Assembly: GCA_902595065.1 (NCBI GenBank)
Contig: CACJOM010000003.1
Location: 150,407-214,406 of the forward strand
Origin: an uncultured SAR86 cluster bacterium
Lineage (GTDB): Bacteria > Pseudomonadota > Gammaproteobacteria > Magnimaribacterales > D2472
Direction of reading: 5' to 3'
Length of the DNA stretch: 64,000 bases
Of this stretch, positions 1 through 9,489 are shown one piece after another. The position numbers and the translations under genes were made by a program. Every line of letters begins with the position of its first letter. Position 1 is the first letter of the stretch. The notes under the pieces are model-generated. The model was not told where the DNA came from. It saw only the letters and a program-made list of their open reading frames with translations, and made no database searches.

Positions 1-1
1 G

Positions 2-49
2 GATAATATGAAAGCAGTAGAAAAATTTTTTGCGAAAAAAAATAAATAA
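2..49 (+). CDS. C-terminal fragment of an upstream gene
   Basis: An open frame enters from the window edge and stops at TAA 47-49, encoding a Lys-rich tail ending KKNK. It is too short to identify. It lies 2 nt before the DedA gene on the same strand, so it is probably the last codons of the preceding operon gene. A free-standing 13-codon ORF from the ATG at position 8 is less likely. Confidence 0.35.
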   Translation, partial: DNMKAVEKFFAKKNK

Positions 50-51
50 CT

Positions 52-558
52 ATGTCTTTTGAAAGAATCCAACTTTTTTTAGAAGCCAATCCTGAGTATG
101 GCTGGGTGCTTGTTTTTTTATTTGGCTTTATGGAATCAATGATTATTACCGGAAGCTTTATGCCAAGTGCTGTTCTTTTTTCTTTATGCATCTACCTTTA
201 CAACATTGAATTGTTAACTCTTCCTTGGATTTGTGGCATTGCTTTGCTTGGTTCACATGTGGGTGATGTATGCGGTTTTTTAGTTGGAAAATCTATTGGT
301 CCAAGCCTTCTTAACTCAAAGTTTATGCAAAAACGTCAAAAGCCAATTAACAAAACTCAAGAATTTTTAGAGCGTTTTGGTCCCTACACAGTTCTGGTTG
401 GAAGATTTATTCCGGCAATACGGCCTTTAGTTCCATTTTTATTAGGAATTACTGATTTAAGACTTAAAAGGTTCTATGTGGCTGATATCATCGCTTGTTC
501 ATTATGGGCCATTGCTCTAGCCTTGCTTGTAGTATCAGTAGGCTCTATATTTAAATAA
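52..558 (+). CDS. DedA family membrane protein
   Basis: A 168-aa polytopic inner-membrane protein. The DedA/SNARE-associated signature is visible at residues 109-124 as FG, then GRFIPAIRP, followed by hydrophobic helices. A Gly-rich re-entrant segment with Glu28 lies near the N terminus. DedA proteins are linked to membrane homeostasis, and some recycle undecaprenyl phosphate or flip phospholipids; which activity applies here cannot be told. It is slightly shorter than typical family members of about 200 aa. It leads a tight run of plus-strand genes with gaps of 2-4 nt. Family assignment is secure, function is not. Confidence 0.85.
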   Translation: MSFERIQLFLEANPEYGWVLVFLFGFMESMIITGSFMPSAVLFSLCIYLYNIELLTLPWICGIALLGSHVGDVCGFLVGKSIGPSLLNSKFMQKRQKPINKTQEFLERFGPYTVLVGRFIPAIRPLVPFLLGITDLRLKRFYVADIIACSLWAIALALLVVSVGSIFK

Positions 559-560
559 TT

Positions 561-749
561 ATGATTACATTAATAATATTATTCTTATCCATTATTGCGC
601 TTTTATTTTTAGTGCAACAACTATTAAAAAATTCCCCCGAAGGAAAATTTTTAAAATCTCTTAGAGACTTACTGCTGATTGTTTTAGCATTAGGAATCTC
701 TACTGGAGTATTTTATGTAGGGTTTAGATTGATTCGATTTCTTATTTAG
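561..749 (+). CDS. Small two-helix membrane protein, unknown
   Basis: 62 aa with a hydrophobic helix at about residues 2-20 and another at about 36-60, joined by a short Lys-rich loop. It starts 2 nt after the dedA stop and ends 4 nt before the HIT gene, so it is almost certainly co-transcribed with both. I do not recognise a family. The tight spacing and a full ORF length of clean hydrophobic sequence argue that it is real. Confidence 0.6.
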   Translation: MITLIILFLSIIALLFLVQQLLKNSPEGKFLKSLRDLLLIVLALGISTGVFYVGFRLIRFLI

Positions 750-753
750 ATTT

Positions 754-1092
754 ATGGAAACGCTTTTCACTAAAATCATTAACAAAGAAATTCCTGCAGA
801 TATTATTTTTGAGGATGAGCAATCTCTTGTCTTCAAAGACATTAACCCTCAGGCCCCAACACATTTATTAATCATTCCTAAAAAACCAATACCCAAACTT
901 TCAGATGCAACTGAGGAGGACAAAGAGCTCCTTGGTCATCTAATGTGGGTTGCGGGAGAAGTCGCTCGAGATCTTGGGCTGGATGAAACCTTTAGACTCG
1001 TTACAAACAATGGAGCTAAGGCTGGGCAAAGTGTTTTTCATCTTCATCTTCATCTTTTAAGCGGCAGGCCATTTCAATGGCCCCCAGGATAA
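754..1092 (+). CDS. hinT: HIT family purine nucleoside phosphoramidase
   Basis: 112 aa, the usual HinT length. The histidine triad HLHLHLL is at residues 96-102, and the N-terminal TLFTKIINKEIPA block and central HLLIIPKKPI block are both typical. HinT hydrolyses AMP-N-phosphoramidates such as aminoacyl-adenylates through the central His of the triad. It is cytosolic and homodimeric. It sits in a compact operon with dedA upstream and an NTF2-like gene 3 nt downstream. Confidence 0.92.
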   Translation: METLFTKIINKEIPADIIFEDEQSLVFKDINPQAPTHLLIIPKKPIPKLSDATEEDKELLGHLMWVAGEVARDLGLDETFRLVTNNGAKAGQSVFHLHLHLLSGRPFQWPPG

Positions 1093-1095
1093 ATA

Positions 1096-1710
1096 ATGAG
1101 CATTGAAGAAAGATTGGATAGGCTCGAATCGTTGGACGAAATCAGACAGCTTGCTGCAAAGTACTCTGTTACTTTAGACATGCGTGATCTAGATATGCAT
1201 GTTAATTTATTTGTCCCCGATGTTAGGGTTGGTAAAGATAAGAGCGGGAGGCAGGCATTAAAAGAGTGGGCCGATGCTACTTTTAGAGATCAATTCACTG
1301 GTACCTCGCATCATATTGGAAACCATATCATAGATTTTGATTCACCTGATTCAGCCGTTGGCTTGGTCTATTCAAAGAACGAACATGAAACTGAGACAGA
1401 ATGGGTGATTATGCAAATGTTGTATTGGGATACCTATAAGAGAGTCGATGGAAGATGGCTGTTTAAAAAAAGACTCCCGATGTATTGGTATGCAACCGAT
1501 TTAAATAAGCCACCACTCGGCGACCAAAAAATGCGTTGGCCAGGCCAGGAAAATTATGAAGGATATTTTCATGATTTATTTCCTTCTTGGAAAGAATTCT
1601 GGAGCAGCGAATATATTCGTGACAATGACGTGGCAAAACCCGTCGAGGCTAATTCTTTTTTGAAGGCTTTGCGTCGAGATTCAAAGCCTGGAAAGTTAAG
1701 GGTTAAATAA
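1096..1710 (+). CDS. SnoaL/NTF2-like domain protein
   Basis: 204 aa. The N terminus (ERLDRLESLDEIRQLAAKYS) is the helix typical of SnoaL-4 cone-fold proteins, followed by the beta-rich region with HHIGNH at about residues 75-80 and a WxxxKRxPMYW-like strand near residue 140. Such proteins act as small dehydratases, isomerases or ring-hydroxylating dioxygenase beta-like subunits; the substrate is not predictable here. No signal peptide. It follows hinT by 3 nt and is the last gene of this operon. Confidence 0.7.
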   Translation: MSIEERLDRLESLDEIRQLAAKYSVTLDMRDLDMHVNLFVPDVRVGKDKSGRQALKEWADATFRDQFTGTSHHIGNHIIDFDSPDSAVGLVYSKNEHETETEWVIMQMLYWDTYKRVDGRWLFKKRLPMYWYATDLNKPPLGDQKMRWPGQENYEGYFHDLFPSWKEFWSSEYIRDNDVAKPVEANSFLKALRRDSKPGKLRVK

Positions 1711-1801
1711 AATAAGCTACAATGCCAAGTACAAAAACTAACCCACCTATGCCTAAAACAAATAGTCCTAAGCTTTTTATCGTTTGTGCATCTTCATTCA
1801 T
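1703..1801 (-). CDS. Possible 32-aa single-pass membrane protein
   Basis: On the minus strand an ATG at 1801 opens 32 codons to TAA at 1703. The product has a polar N terminus (MNEDAQTIKS) followed by one Gly-rich hydrophobic helix. It occupies most of the 129-bp gap before the metallo-beta-lactamase gene and overlaps the end of the SnoaL gene by 8 nt. No clear Shine-Dalgarno sequence precedes it. The amphipathic head plus single helix resembles genuine microproteins, but conservation is untested. Confidence 0.35.
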   Translation of the reverse strand: MNEDAQTIKSLGLFVLGIGGLVFVLGIVAYFI

Positions 1802-1839
1802 GTATTCAGTATAACTATCAATTATTTCTATAATCAACA

Positions 1840-2865
1840 ATGAATTCAGAAACTAGATTAACTTTTCCGCTTGATGTTGTTCCAAAGTCTGGAACTTTGC
1901 ATGCAATTAACGAGCATGTTCGATGGATACGCATGCCTCTTCCTATGTCACTTAATCACATAAACCTTTGGGGTTTGGGTACGCAAGATAACTTGACTTT
2001 AGTAGATACAGGTATGCATCTTGATGATACTAAAAATGCTTGGATCAATTTAATTGATAGTGAAAAGCTTGTAATTAAAGATGTAGTTGTCACTCACATG
2101 CATCCAGACCATATTGGCATGGCAGGTTGGTTTGTTAAAAACTATAAAACAACATTTAGTATGAGTAGAACTGATTATTTACAATGCCGCATGTTGTCGG
2201 CGGACACAGGAGATAACGTCCCTCATGAAGCTATAGATTTTTACACTCACGCTGGAATGACCGAAGAGCAGATTAAATCATTTACTGAGAGATTTGGTTT
2301 CTTTGGCTCAATCATTCACCCTTTACCTCAATCATACAATCGATTAAAAGAGGATGATGTTATTCATGTAAATGGTATCGACTGGATTGCAATTGAGGGT
2401 CGCGGTCATACAATGGAACACCTTTGTTTCTTTTCCAAGGAATTAAATATGTTTATAAGCGGCGATCAATTGCTTCCAACTATCAGTTCCCATGTTGGAA
2501 CATTTCCTACTGAGCCTGCTGCAAATCCAGTGGAAGATTGGATCTCCTCATGCCATAAGCTGATTGAAAAGTTACCTGAAGATGTATTGGTCCTGCCCGC
2601 GCATGGAAGACCCTTTATTGGAGCTCACAAAAGACTAACTGCTCTTATCAATCACCATGAGCAATCATTAGAAAAGCTTCATGCTATTTTGAGTACTCCA
2701 AAGCGAGCCGTCGATGTTTTTGACGTCTTATTTAAGCGAGAGATTGATGACTCCAATTTGATCATGGCAACCGGAGAATCCTTAGGACATTTAAATTGTT
2801 TGCTCTATCGCGGCTTGATTAAAAAATCTTTTGAAAACAATCAATGTTGGTATGAGCAAAGTTAA
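1840..2865 (+). CDS. Metallo-beta-lactamase fold hydrolase (LACTB2-like)
   Basis: 341 aa. The metal-binding motif THMHPDHIG is at residues 85-93, with further ligands at His190 (GRGHTMEH), Asp209 (SGDQ) and His255 (PAHGRPF). The last 80 residues look like the small winged-helix domain (BLACT_WH) found in LACTB2-type enzymes. These are Zn-dependent hydrolases acting on thioesters, esters or nucleic acid; this sequence does not decide between them. No signal peptide, so cytosolic. The MFS gene follows with a 14-nt overlap, suggesting coupled translation. Confidence 0.82.
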   Translation: MNSETRLTFPLDVVPKSGTLHAINEHVRWIRMPLPMSLNHINLWGLGTQDNLTLVDTGMHLDDTKNAWINLIDSEKLVIKDVVVTHMHPDHIGMAGWFVKNYKTTFSMSRTDYLQCRMLSADTGDNVPHEAIDFYTHAGMTEEQIKSFTERFGFFGSIIHPLPQSYNRLKEDDVIHVNGIDWIAIEGRGHTMEHLCFFSKELNMFISGDQLLPTISSHVGTFPTEPAANPVEDWISSCHKLIEKLPEDVLVLPAHGRPFIGAHKRLTALINHHEQSLEKLHAILSTPKRAVDVFDVLFKREIDDSNLIMATGESLGHLNCLLYRGLIKKSFENNQCWYEQS

Positions 2866-4108
2866 ACTTTCTGCAGAAGCCAAAGCATGGATTCTTTATG
2901 ACGGAGGGAATTCTGCATTTGCGACAACAGTCATTGCTGCTTTTTTCCCAATATTTTTTAATGACTTTTGGGCCTCTGGGCTAGAGGCTGAGGTCAAGAC
3001 TGCTTATCTTGGGTGGGGTTTAACGATTTCTAATTTAGTGCTTTTATTTACCTCGCCTTTTATTGGCGCTCTTACAGATGTTTCCAGAACAACAAAAATT
3101 TTATTTACTGGATTTGGAGCAATTTCTATTATTTCTGTTGCTGTATTGTATTTTATCCCTGCAGGTTCATGGCTGCAGGCTTTGATATTTTTTGGTATTG
3201 CCAATTATTGCTTTGCAGCAGGCAATACTTTATATGACAAGATGCTGGTTCAAGTATCAGATGAGAGCAATGTTGCCAAAATATCCAGTTATGGGTTCGC
3301 ATTTGGTTATCTAGGAGGAGGCTTGTTATTTCTCATAAATGCAGCCATGACAATCAAACCAGAATTCTTTGGATTGTCTAGTGTTGCTGATGCAGTTAGA
3401 TGGTCTTTTTTAAGTGTTTCTGTTTGGTGGACTTTATTTTTAATTCCTATTTTGTTGAAAATCCAAGACAGAGGTGCAAATTTACCAGGATCACACTTTA
3501 AGCTTGCCTACACAAAAGTATTTAATACTTTAAGAACTGTTTCATCAAAAAAAAATGTATTTATCTTTCTCTTAGCTTTCTTTTTATACATTGATGGTGT
3601 GCATACAATTATGGCAATGGCAGCTGATTTTGCTCTGAATTTGGGTTTGCCAAGTAGCGATGTAATTATTGCGCTTATTTTGGTGCAATTTGTTGCATTC
3701 CCCACAACTTTACTATGGTCTAAGTTTGCTTATAAGTTTGGTGATAAGAATACTTTGCTTTTCACAATTTTTCTTTATCTTATTGTCATTGCATATTCAG
3801 CATTTCTTTCAAATGCGATTGAGTTCTACGTTCTTGCTTCAATGGTTGGAGCTATTCAAGGGGGAATTCAATCGATCTCAAGAAGTTATTATGCGACCCT
3901 TATTCCTCCAAATGAGTCTGGTGAATATTTTGGATTTTATAATATGTTTGGGCGTGCTGGAGCATTTATGGGGCCAGCCTTAGTAGCAATTTTTGTAACT
4001 TTTTTTCAAGATACAAGATATGGCTTGATACCGATTGCAGCACTGTTTATCATGGGCGCCATAATACTCTTAAAAGTTAAAAGCACCCATGAATCTCTTC
4101 AGTCGTAA
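2852..4108 (+). CDS. MFS transporter, UMF1/Atg22-like
   Basis: 418 aa with about 12 membrane helices. The N terminus carries a WILYDGGNSAFATTV motif, the hallmark of the UMF1/Atg22-type MFS branch (more often YDWANSAF). I prefer ATG 2852 over the in-frame TTG at 2831: it makes the usual short cytosolic N terminus (MSKVKLSAEAKAW) and reduces overlap with the upstream gene to 14 nt. Atg22-like proteins export amino acids in yeast; bacterial substrates are mostly unknown. Coupling with the hydrolase suggests a shared pathway. Confidence 0.83.
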   Translation: MSKVKLSAEAKAWILYDGGNSAFATTVIAAFFPIFFNDFWASGLEAEVKTAYLGWGLTISNLVLLFTSPFIGALTDVSRTTKILFTGFGAISIISVAVLYFIPAGSWLQALIFFGIANYCFAAGNTLYDKMLVQVSDESNVAKISSYGFAFGYLGGGLLFLINAAMTIKPEFFGLSSVADAVRWSFLSVSVWWTLFLIPILLKIQDRGANLPGSHFKLAYTKVFNTLRTVSSKKNVFIFLLAFFLYIDGVHTIMAMAADFALNLGLPSSDVIIALILVQFVAFPTTLLWSKFAYKFGDKNTLLFTIFLYLIVIAYSAFLSNAIEFYVLASMVGAIQGGIQSISRSYYATLIPPNESGEYFGFYNMFGRAGAFMGPALVAIFVTFFQDTRYGLIPIAALFIMGAIILLKVKSTHESLQS

Positions 4109-4277
4109 CTCAATAATTCTATATAGCTTGTTGGGTTTAATTAGCCTATTTCTTGCAGGTTTTATAAGAAATTTTTTACAATTTAATACTTGGCTAGAGG
4201 TATTCATTACATCATGTGTAATTATCCCAATGTATATCTTTGCAAGAAAAATTTTTTCAAAATTTTTAAAGAATTAA
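4089..4277 (+). CDS. Small membrane protein, unknown
   Basis: 62 aa, two hydrophobic helices (about residues 8-28 and 36-52), with basic residues at the C terminus. It overlaps the end of the MFS gene by 20 nt and shares its stop region (TTAA) with the convergent GDPD gene. I recognise no family. Overlapping arrangement and hydrophobic composition support a real gene, but less strongly than for its neighbours. Confidence 0.5.
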   Translation: MNLFSRNSIILYSLLGLISLFLAGFIRNFLQFNTWLEVFITSCVIIPMYIFARKIFSKFLKN

Positions 4278-5014
4278 TTCTTCGAAAGAAGTTCTCTTAA
4301 AATTTTTGGGGTATCAGTAATAATTCCATCCACCCCTAAATTTATTAGCTTTTGCATTGTATCAGGATCGTTGATTGTCCATACATGAATTTTTAAACCC
4401 TTGCTTTGTACATACTTTACAAACCTTTTAGTGACTAATTTTATTCCATAGTGATATATGGGAACCTGCAAACAATCTCCGGGCACTTTTTGTTTGTATA
4501 GACCAAAGCTAGCTAGTAATAGCTGCAAGATTTCTTTTGGACCCATGGAGAAGCAGGTTTTTGGGAACTTCTCTCTAACTACTTTGAGTCTATTACTGCT
4601 AAAGCTTGCAATGCAAACTCTTTCAAAAGCATTAAGCTTTTCGATAACCTCCATTGCAGGAATGGCAACTTCATCTGTTTTTAAATCTATTTGAAAAAGG
4701 GCATTTGGAAATTTTGTAAGTGCAATTTCCAAGGTTGGTATTGAGTATGATTCAAATAATCTTAATTTTTTGATTTCACTGCTGCTTAGAGTGTTGAACA
4801 TGACATCTCTATCCAGCAATCTTTTTAAGTCGTCATCATGAAAAATATAGGGAATCCCATCTGCTGAAAGCTGAACATCTGTTTCAATATATGAGCACCC
4901 AAGATCTAGAGCATATTGAAAGGATTCTAAAGTATTTTCTGGAGCTTCAATGCTACCACCCCTATGAGCAGAGATGGCTACACCAGAAATATTCAAATAT
5001 GGGTGAGATGACAT
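4274..5014 (-). CDS. Glycerophosphodiester phosphodiesterase
   Basis: 246 aa from ATG 5014; an upstream in-frame start at 5047 would add only an atypical 11-residue extension. GDPD core motifs are visible: AHRGG (catalytic His17), PENTLESF, the metal-binding YIETD (Glu44, Asp46), FHDD (His59) and a C-terminal HVWTIND. The enzyme hydrolyses glycerophosphodiesters to glycerol-3-phosphate plus an alcohol, with a divalent metal. No signal peptide is seen, so it is probably cytosolic (UgpQ-like) and serves phospholipid turnover or phosphate salvage. Divergent from oadG. Confidence 0.88.
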   Translation of the reverse strand: MSSHPYLNISGVAISAHRGGSIEAPENTLESFQYALDLGCSYIETDVQLSADGIPYIFHDDDLKRLLDRDVMFNTLSSSEIKKLRLFESYSIPTLEIALTKFPNALFQIDLKTDEVAIPAMEVIEKLNAFERVCIASFSSNRLKVVREKFPKTCFSMGPKEILQLLLASFGLYKQKVPGDCLQVPIYHYGIKLVTKRFVKYVQSKGLKIHVWTINDPDTMQKLINLGVDGIITDTPKILRELLSKN

Positions 5015-5084
5015 TTCAATATTGTACTTACAATGGTGTAAAATCACTAAGTCAAATCAAAAATTTTAGACTTACATAATAAAT

Positions 5085-5315
5085 ATGACAGAGCAGGATA
5101 TCTTAATTCAAGAGGGGATGAATCTCCTTTACAGTGGAATGACAGTTGTTTTTACTTTTTTAGTGTTGCTAATTATCTCGGTGAATCTCTTAAGAATTTT
5201 CTTTTCATCAGCTAAAGAGCATGCTTTAGATTCTAGTGATTTATCGCCAGCTAATGTTAAAAACGAAATCCATCATAAAATTATTAAAGAAGTTCTTGGA
5301 GGCATTAGATCATGA
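5085..5315 (+). CDS. oadG: Oxaloacetate decarboxylase gamma subunit
   Basis: 76 aa with a single N-terminal helix (about residues 15-37) after a short MTEQDILIQEGMNLL leader, and a polar tail, as in OadG. The small subunit anchors the soluble alpha subunit to the membrane beta subunit and binds Zn in known systems. It is first in an oadG-A-B operon and overlaps oadA by 4 nt (ATGA), which supports both identity and start. Confidence 0.85.
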   Translation: MTEQDILIQEGMNLLYSGMTVVFTFLVLLIISVNLLRIFFSSAKEHALDSSDLSPANVKNEIHHKIIKEVLGGIRS

Positions 5316-7066
5316 CAGAGTCTAAGAAAATTGGAGTCACAGAAGTAGTTTTAAGAGATGCTCATCAATCATTGCTTGCTACTCGATTTAGGTACCATGA
5401 TATGGAAGCCGCATTAAAAGATCTTGATAGTGTCGGTTTTTGGTCTGTAGAATCATGGGGTGGCGCAATATTTGATTCGTGCATTAGATATCTAGGTGAG
5501 GATCCTTGGGAGCGAATTAGAAAAATTAAATCAATGATGCCAAATACTCCTCAGCAAATGCTTCTGAGAGGTCAAAATCTATTGGGGTACAAGCATTATT
5601 CAGATGATGTTGTAAATAAATTTGTTGAATGCTCTAAAAAAAATGGTGTTGATGTATTTAGGGTATTTGATGCCCTGAATGATCCTAGAAATATGCATCA
5701 AGCCCTGCAAGCTGTGATTGCAGTAGATGGTCATGCTCAAGGCACCATTTCATACACTACTAGCCCGGTTCACACTATTGATTTATGGCTTGATCTTGCA
5801 AAAAATATTCAAGATATGGGAGCTCACTCTCTAGCTATCAAGGATATGGCTGGGTTGTTAAAGCCATATGTTGCATTTGAGCTGGTTTCAAGATTGAAAG
5901 ATGAACTTGAAATCCCGATTCACATGCATTGTCATGCAACCACGGGTATGTCTGTTGCAACTGGAGTTAAAGCGATTGAAGCTGGCTTAGATAATATAGA
6001 TACATCAATTTCTTCAATGAGCATGACTTATGGTCATACACCTACTGAAACATTGATTAGTATATTGGATGGAACTAATAGAGAGACTGGTCTTAATATA
6101 GAAAAATTAACTCCTATAGCAGAGCATTTTCAAAAAGTTAGAAAAAAGTATAAGAATTTTGAAGGGTCACTGCGGGGTGTTGACGCTCGCATATTGGCTT
6201 CTCAAGTACCAGGCGGGATGTTAACAAACCTTGAAAATCAACTTAAAGCTCAAGATTCTATTGAGAGATTTGATGAGGTAATTCATGAAATTCCAAAAGT
6301 AAGAGAGGATTTAGGATTTATTCCATTAGTTACTCCAACCTCTCAGATTGTAGGTACTCAATCTGTCATTAACATACTATCTGGGTCTAGATATTCGACT
6401 GTGACCAACGAAGTTAAATCTTTGTTGAAAGGCGAATACGGGGCAACCCCTGCACCTGTTAATAAAGATTTGCAACAAGAGGGGATCGGAGATAGTGCAG
6501 TTATTACATGCAGACCAGCAGACTTGCTGAGCGATGATTTTCAGTCCGTTGAGGAAGAATTTAAAAATGCAATCGCTGAAAAGAATATTACTGTTGATCC
6601 CTCAATTGAAAATGTTTTGATATATGCAATGTTCCCTGAAATTGGTTTAAGCTATATTGAAAATTCTGACAACCCTGAGTTTTTTGAATCTGAACCTATA
6701 GAAATTAATGAGCTTACAGATTCTTCGTATCTAGTAACGGTAGATGATCAAGAATACTCAGTTACTTTAAAGGCTGACAATTCGGTGATAATTAATGATG
6801 GTTCAAGCATCAATGAAGTTGCATCTTCTCCCTCTATTGCAACAGCACCAGGGACGGTGATTGAAGCGCCCTTGGGTGGCAATATCTTCAGAACAATTAT
6901 TTCAGAAGGAGAGGCTGTAGATGCAGATACAACAGTTTTAATTTTAGAAGCCATGAAAATGGAAACAGAAATTAAAGCACCTAGTGCTGGGGTTATTGGA
7001 AAAATATTCGTCAAGCCAGGAGACACCGTTAAACCAGGCAATCCTTTATTTGAAATTAAAAGTTAA
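5312..7066 (+). CDS. oadA: Oxaloacetate decarboxylase alpha subunit
   Basis: 584 aa. Domains in order: carboxyltransferase TIM barrel ([14 protein letters not shown] near residue 13; RVFDALND near 117; metal-binding HMHCH at 204-208), the conserved carboxylase middle domain, then a biotinyl domain with EAMKME, where biotin attaches to Lys549. It transfers the carboxylate of oxaloacetate to biotin for decarboxylation by OadB. The low-complexity linker is short and lacks the usual Ala/Pro run. It overlaps oadB by one base. Confidence 0.93.
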   Translation: MTESKKIGVTEVVLRDAHQSLLATRFRYHDMEAALKDLDSVGFWSVESWGGAIFDSCIRYLGEDPWERIRKIKSMMPNTPQQMLLRGQNLLGYKHYSDDVVNKFVECSKKNGVDVFRVFDALNDPRNMHQALQAVIAVDGHAQGTISYTTSPVHTIDLWLDLAKNIQDMGAHSLAIKDMAGLLKPYVAFELVSRLKDELEIPIHMHCHATTGMSVATGVKAIEAGLDNIDTSISSMSMTYGHTPTETLISILDGTNRETGLNIEKLTPIAEHFQKVRKKYKNFEGSLRGVDARILASQVPGGMLTNLENQLKAQDSIERFDEVIHEIPKVREDLGFIPLVTPTSQIVGTQSVINILSGSRYSTVTNEVKSLLKGEYGATPAPVNKDLQQEGIGDSAVITCRPADLLSDDFQSVEEEFKNAIAEKNITVDPSIENVLIYAMFPEIGLSYIENSDNPEFFESEPIEINELTDSSYLVTVDDQEYSVTLKADNSVIINDGSSINEVASSPSIATAPGTVIEAPLGGNIFRTIISEGEAVDADTTVLILEAMKMETEIKAPSAGVIGKIFVKPGDTVKPGNPLFEIKS

Positions 7067-8355
7067 TGAATCTTGAAGCAATTTTCACTAGTTTAGGCTT
7101 CTATAGCCTTACTTCCGGCCAAGCAATTATGCTCGTGGTGGGACTATTAATACTATATTTGGCTATCAATAAAAAATTTGAACCACTCTTGCTTTTGCCT
7201 ATTGGTTTTGGGGCAATTCTTACAAATATTCCAGAAATAGGCCTGGCTCTTAGCCCAATTGAAAAACTAATATATTTTTCAAATCCTGATGAGCTAGCCG
7301 GAGCCTTATCCTTAATTTCTATTGGGGAGGCTGAATCTATCTCTGCATTCCTAAAAACTGCTTCGCATTCTCAACTATTTCTCTTAAACGAATACGCAGC
7401 AGAGCTTGGATATAAAGCAGGGATTTTAAATACATTTTATTCAGTGGCAATTGGTTCAGGTGTTGCACCATTAGTCATTTTTATGGGCGTGGGTGCAATG
7501 ACTGATTTTGGTCCAATGCTGGCTAATCCTAAGACATTAATATTAGGAGCTGCAGCACAATTTGGCATTTTTGCTACAGTGATAGGTGCCTTGATGTTAA
7601 ATAAGCTTGGGGTAGTTTCATTTACCTTAAAGCAAGCGGCAGCAACTGGTATCATCGGTGGAGCAGATGGCCCAACTGCAATTTATGTTTCATCAATATT
7701 AGCTCCAGAACTTCTTGGTGCGATTGCAGTAGCTGCATATTCATATATGGCATTGGTGCCATTAATCCAGCCTCCAATAATGCGGATTCTTACTTCACAC
7801 TCCGAAAGAACTATTCGAATGGTTCAATTAAGGGAGGTTTCACAAAAAGAAAAAATAATTTTTCCAATAATCTTGGTCTTTCTTGTTGGAATGATGTTAC
7901 CAAGTGCAGCTCCATTAATTGGCATGTTCTGTTTTGGTAATTTAATGCGAGAATCATTGGTTGTCGAAAGATTAAGTGAAGTTGTACAAAATTCTTTAAT
8001 TAACATAGTTACAATTTTTTTAGGTTTAGCAGTTGGCTCCAAGCTTGCAGCCGATCAATTTCTCACGCCTGAAACTCTTGGAATTCTTTCACTTGGAATA
8101 ATTGCTTTTTCAATTGGCACAGCTTCAGGAATTTTGATGGCAAAAATAATGAACCTATTAAGCGCAAATCAAATTAACCCTCTCATTGGAGCTGCAGGAG
8201 TTTCTGCAGTACCAATGGCTGCAAGAGTTGCTAATAAAGTAGGTTTAGAGAGTGACTCCCAGAATTTTCTGCTTATGCATGCCATGGGACCTAATGTGGC
8301 TGGGGTAATTGGTTCTGCTGTAGCTGCCGGAGTTATGATTCAACTTCTAGCTTAA
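7066..8355 (+). CDS. oadB: Oxaloacetate decarboxylase beta subunit, Na+ pump
   Basis: 429 aa integral membrane protein. The [12 protein letters not shown] segment near residues 198-209 matches the conserved Na+/carboxylyl-transfer region of OadB, and the C-terminal [16 protein letters not shown] and [14 protein letters not shown] blocks are also characteristic. It decarboxylates carboxybiotin and exports Na+, building a sodium gradient. It starts on the last base of oadA's stop codon, so the three subunits form one translationally coupled unit. Confidence 0.93.
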   Translation: MNLEAIFTSLGFYSLTSGQAIMLVVGLLILYLAINKKFEPLLLLPIGFGAILTNIPEIGLALSPIEKLIYFSNPDELAGALSLISIGEAESISAFLKTASHSQLFLLNEYAAELGYKAGILNTFYSVAIGSGVAPLVIFMGVGAMTDFGPMLANPKTLILGAAAQFGIFATVIGALMLNKLGVVSFTLKQAAATGIIGGADGPTAIYVSSILAPELLGAIAVAAYSYMALVPLIQPPIMRILTSHSERTIRMVQLREVSQKEKIIFPIILVFLVGMMLPSAAPLIGMFCFGNLMRESLVVERLSEVVQNSLINIVTIFLGLAVGSKLAADQFLTPETLGILSLGIIAFSIGTASGILMAKIMNLLSANQINPLIGAAGVSAVPMAARVANKVGLESDSQNFLLMHAMGPNVAGVIGSAVAAGVMIQLLA

Positions 8356-8359
8356 TGGT

Positions 8360-9487
8360 ATGGATCCATTTAAAGATATTAGACCCTATACTGATTCTGA
8401 AGTAGAACAAGTTCTGCAGTCTCTTACCTCAAACGAATCAGTTATAAAAGCTTTATTGGGATTACAGTTTCCTGGAATGGCCTCTAAAATTCCTTTTATA
8501 AAGTTTTTTGTTAAACAAAAACTAATTTCCAAAGTTAAAAATATTCACACAATTGATGATTATCAAAAAGTATTTAAAAGTTTGATGGAGAATGTTGTTC
8601 AAAAATCTATTTCAACATTTAGTGTTAACGGTATTGAAAATTTAAATCATAAGGATAGTCACCTGTTTATTTCAAATCATCGAGATATCTCTCTTGATGC
8701 AGCTTTACTTGCCCTAAATCTTTATCAATCTGGCTTCAAGACATTTAATATTGCTGTGGGTAATAATCTGATGGAAGAAACCTGGGCTTCAGATCTATTT
8801 CGATTAAATAAAAGCTTTATTATTCAAAGGTCCGGAGGAACAAAAAAGGATATTTATTCTGGTTTAATGCTTGCTTCAAAATTTATCCATAAAAGTATTT
8901 TTAATGACAATGATTCGGTTTGGATTGCTCAAAAGCAGGGTAGAGCAAAAGATGGTATTGATGAAACAGATCCAGCCTTATTAAAAATGATTCATTTAAC
9001 CGAAAGAAAATCTCAATCCATTTCTAATTATTTTAATTCTCTAAAAGTAGTTCCAGTATCAATTTCTTATGAATTTGATCCTAACGACTTATTAAAAGCC
9101 AAGGAACTGCATTCATCTGTTTTAAATAGAGAATACATCAAAGAGAAGGACGAAGATCTCAAAAGTATTGCTAATGGAATTACTGGATTTAAAGGCAATG
9201 TAAATATTAATCTTTCAAAGCCCATTAGATTTGAAGATGAGGATGACTACCAAAGTATTTCAAATAAAATCACTGATTCTATAGTTTCGATGTATGAACT
9301 TCATGCAACTAATTATGCTGCATGTAACATATTGGGAATAAATATATCTAAACAAGATAAATATACGTCTCAAGAAATTAAACAGGCGCAAAAGGCGCTA
9401 GAAGATAGACTCACTGGTTTGGAGGAAGGCGTTCGCTCAAAGCTGCTTGAGCAATACGCCAATCCTGTTGTTAGGAAACCAAAATAA
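8360..9487 (+). CDS. Glycerolipid acyltransferase (PlsC-like)
   Basis: 375 aa. A PlsC-type acyltransferase core is indicated by SNHRDISLDAAL (His107, Asp113) and later by a SGGTKKDIYSG block and KQGRAKDG, resembling the substrate-binding EGTR-like motif. The spacing between His and Asp is five residues instead of the canonical four. Probably esterifies glycerol-3-phosphate or lysophosphatidate at the membrane face. It lies 4 nt after oadB and converges on amtB with a 2-nt gap. Confidence 0.72.
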   Translation: MDPFKDIRPYTDSEVEQVLQSLTSNESVIKALLGLQFPGMASKIPFIKFFVKQKLISKVKNIHTIDDYQKVFKSLMENVVQKSISTFSVNGIENLNHKDSHLFISNHRDISLDAALLALNLYQSGFKTFNIAVGNNLMEETWASDLFRLNKSFIIQRSGGTKKDIYSGLMLASKFIHKSIFNDNDSVWIAQKQGRAKDGIDETDPALLKMIHLTERKSQSISNYFNSLKVVPVSISYEFDPNDLLKAKELHSSVLNREYIKEKDEDLKSIANGITGFKGNVNINLSKPIRFEDEDDYQSISNKITDSIVSMYELHATNYAACNILGINISKQDKYTSQEIKQAQKALEDRLTGLEEGVRSKLLEQYANPVVRKPK

Positions 9488-9489
9488 GC

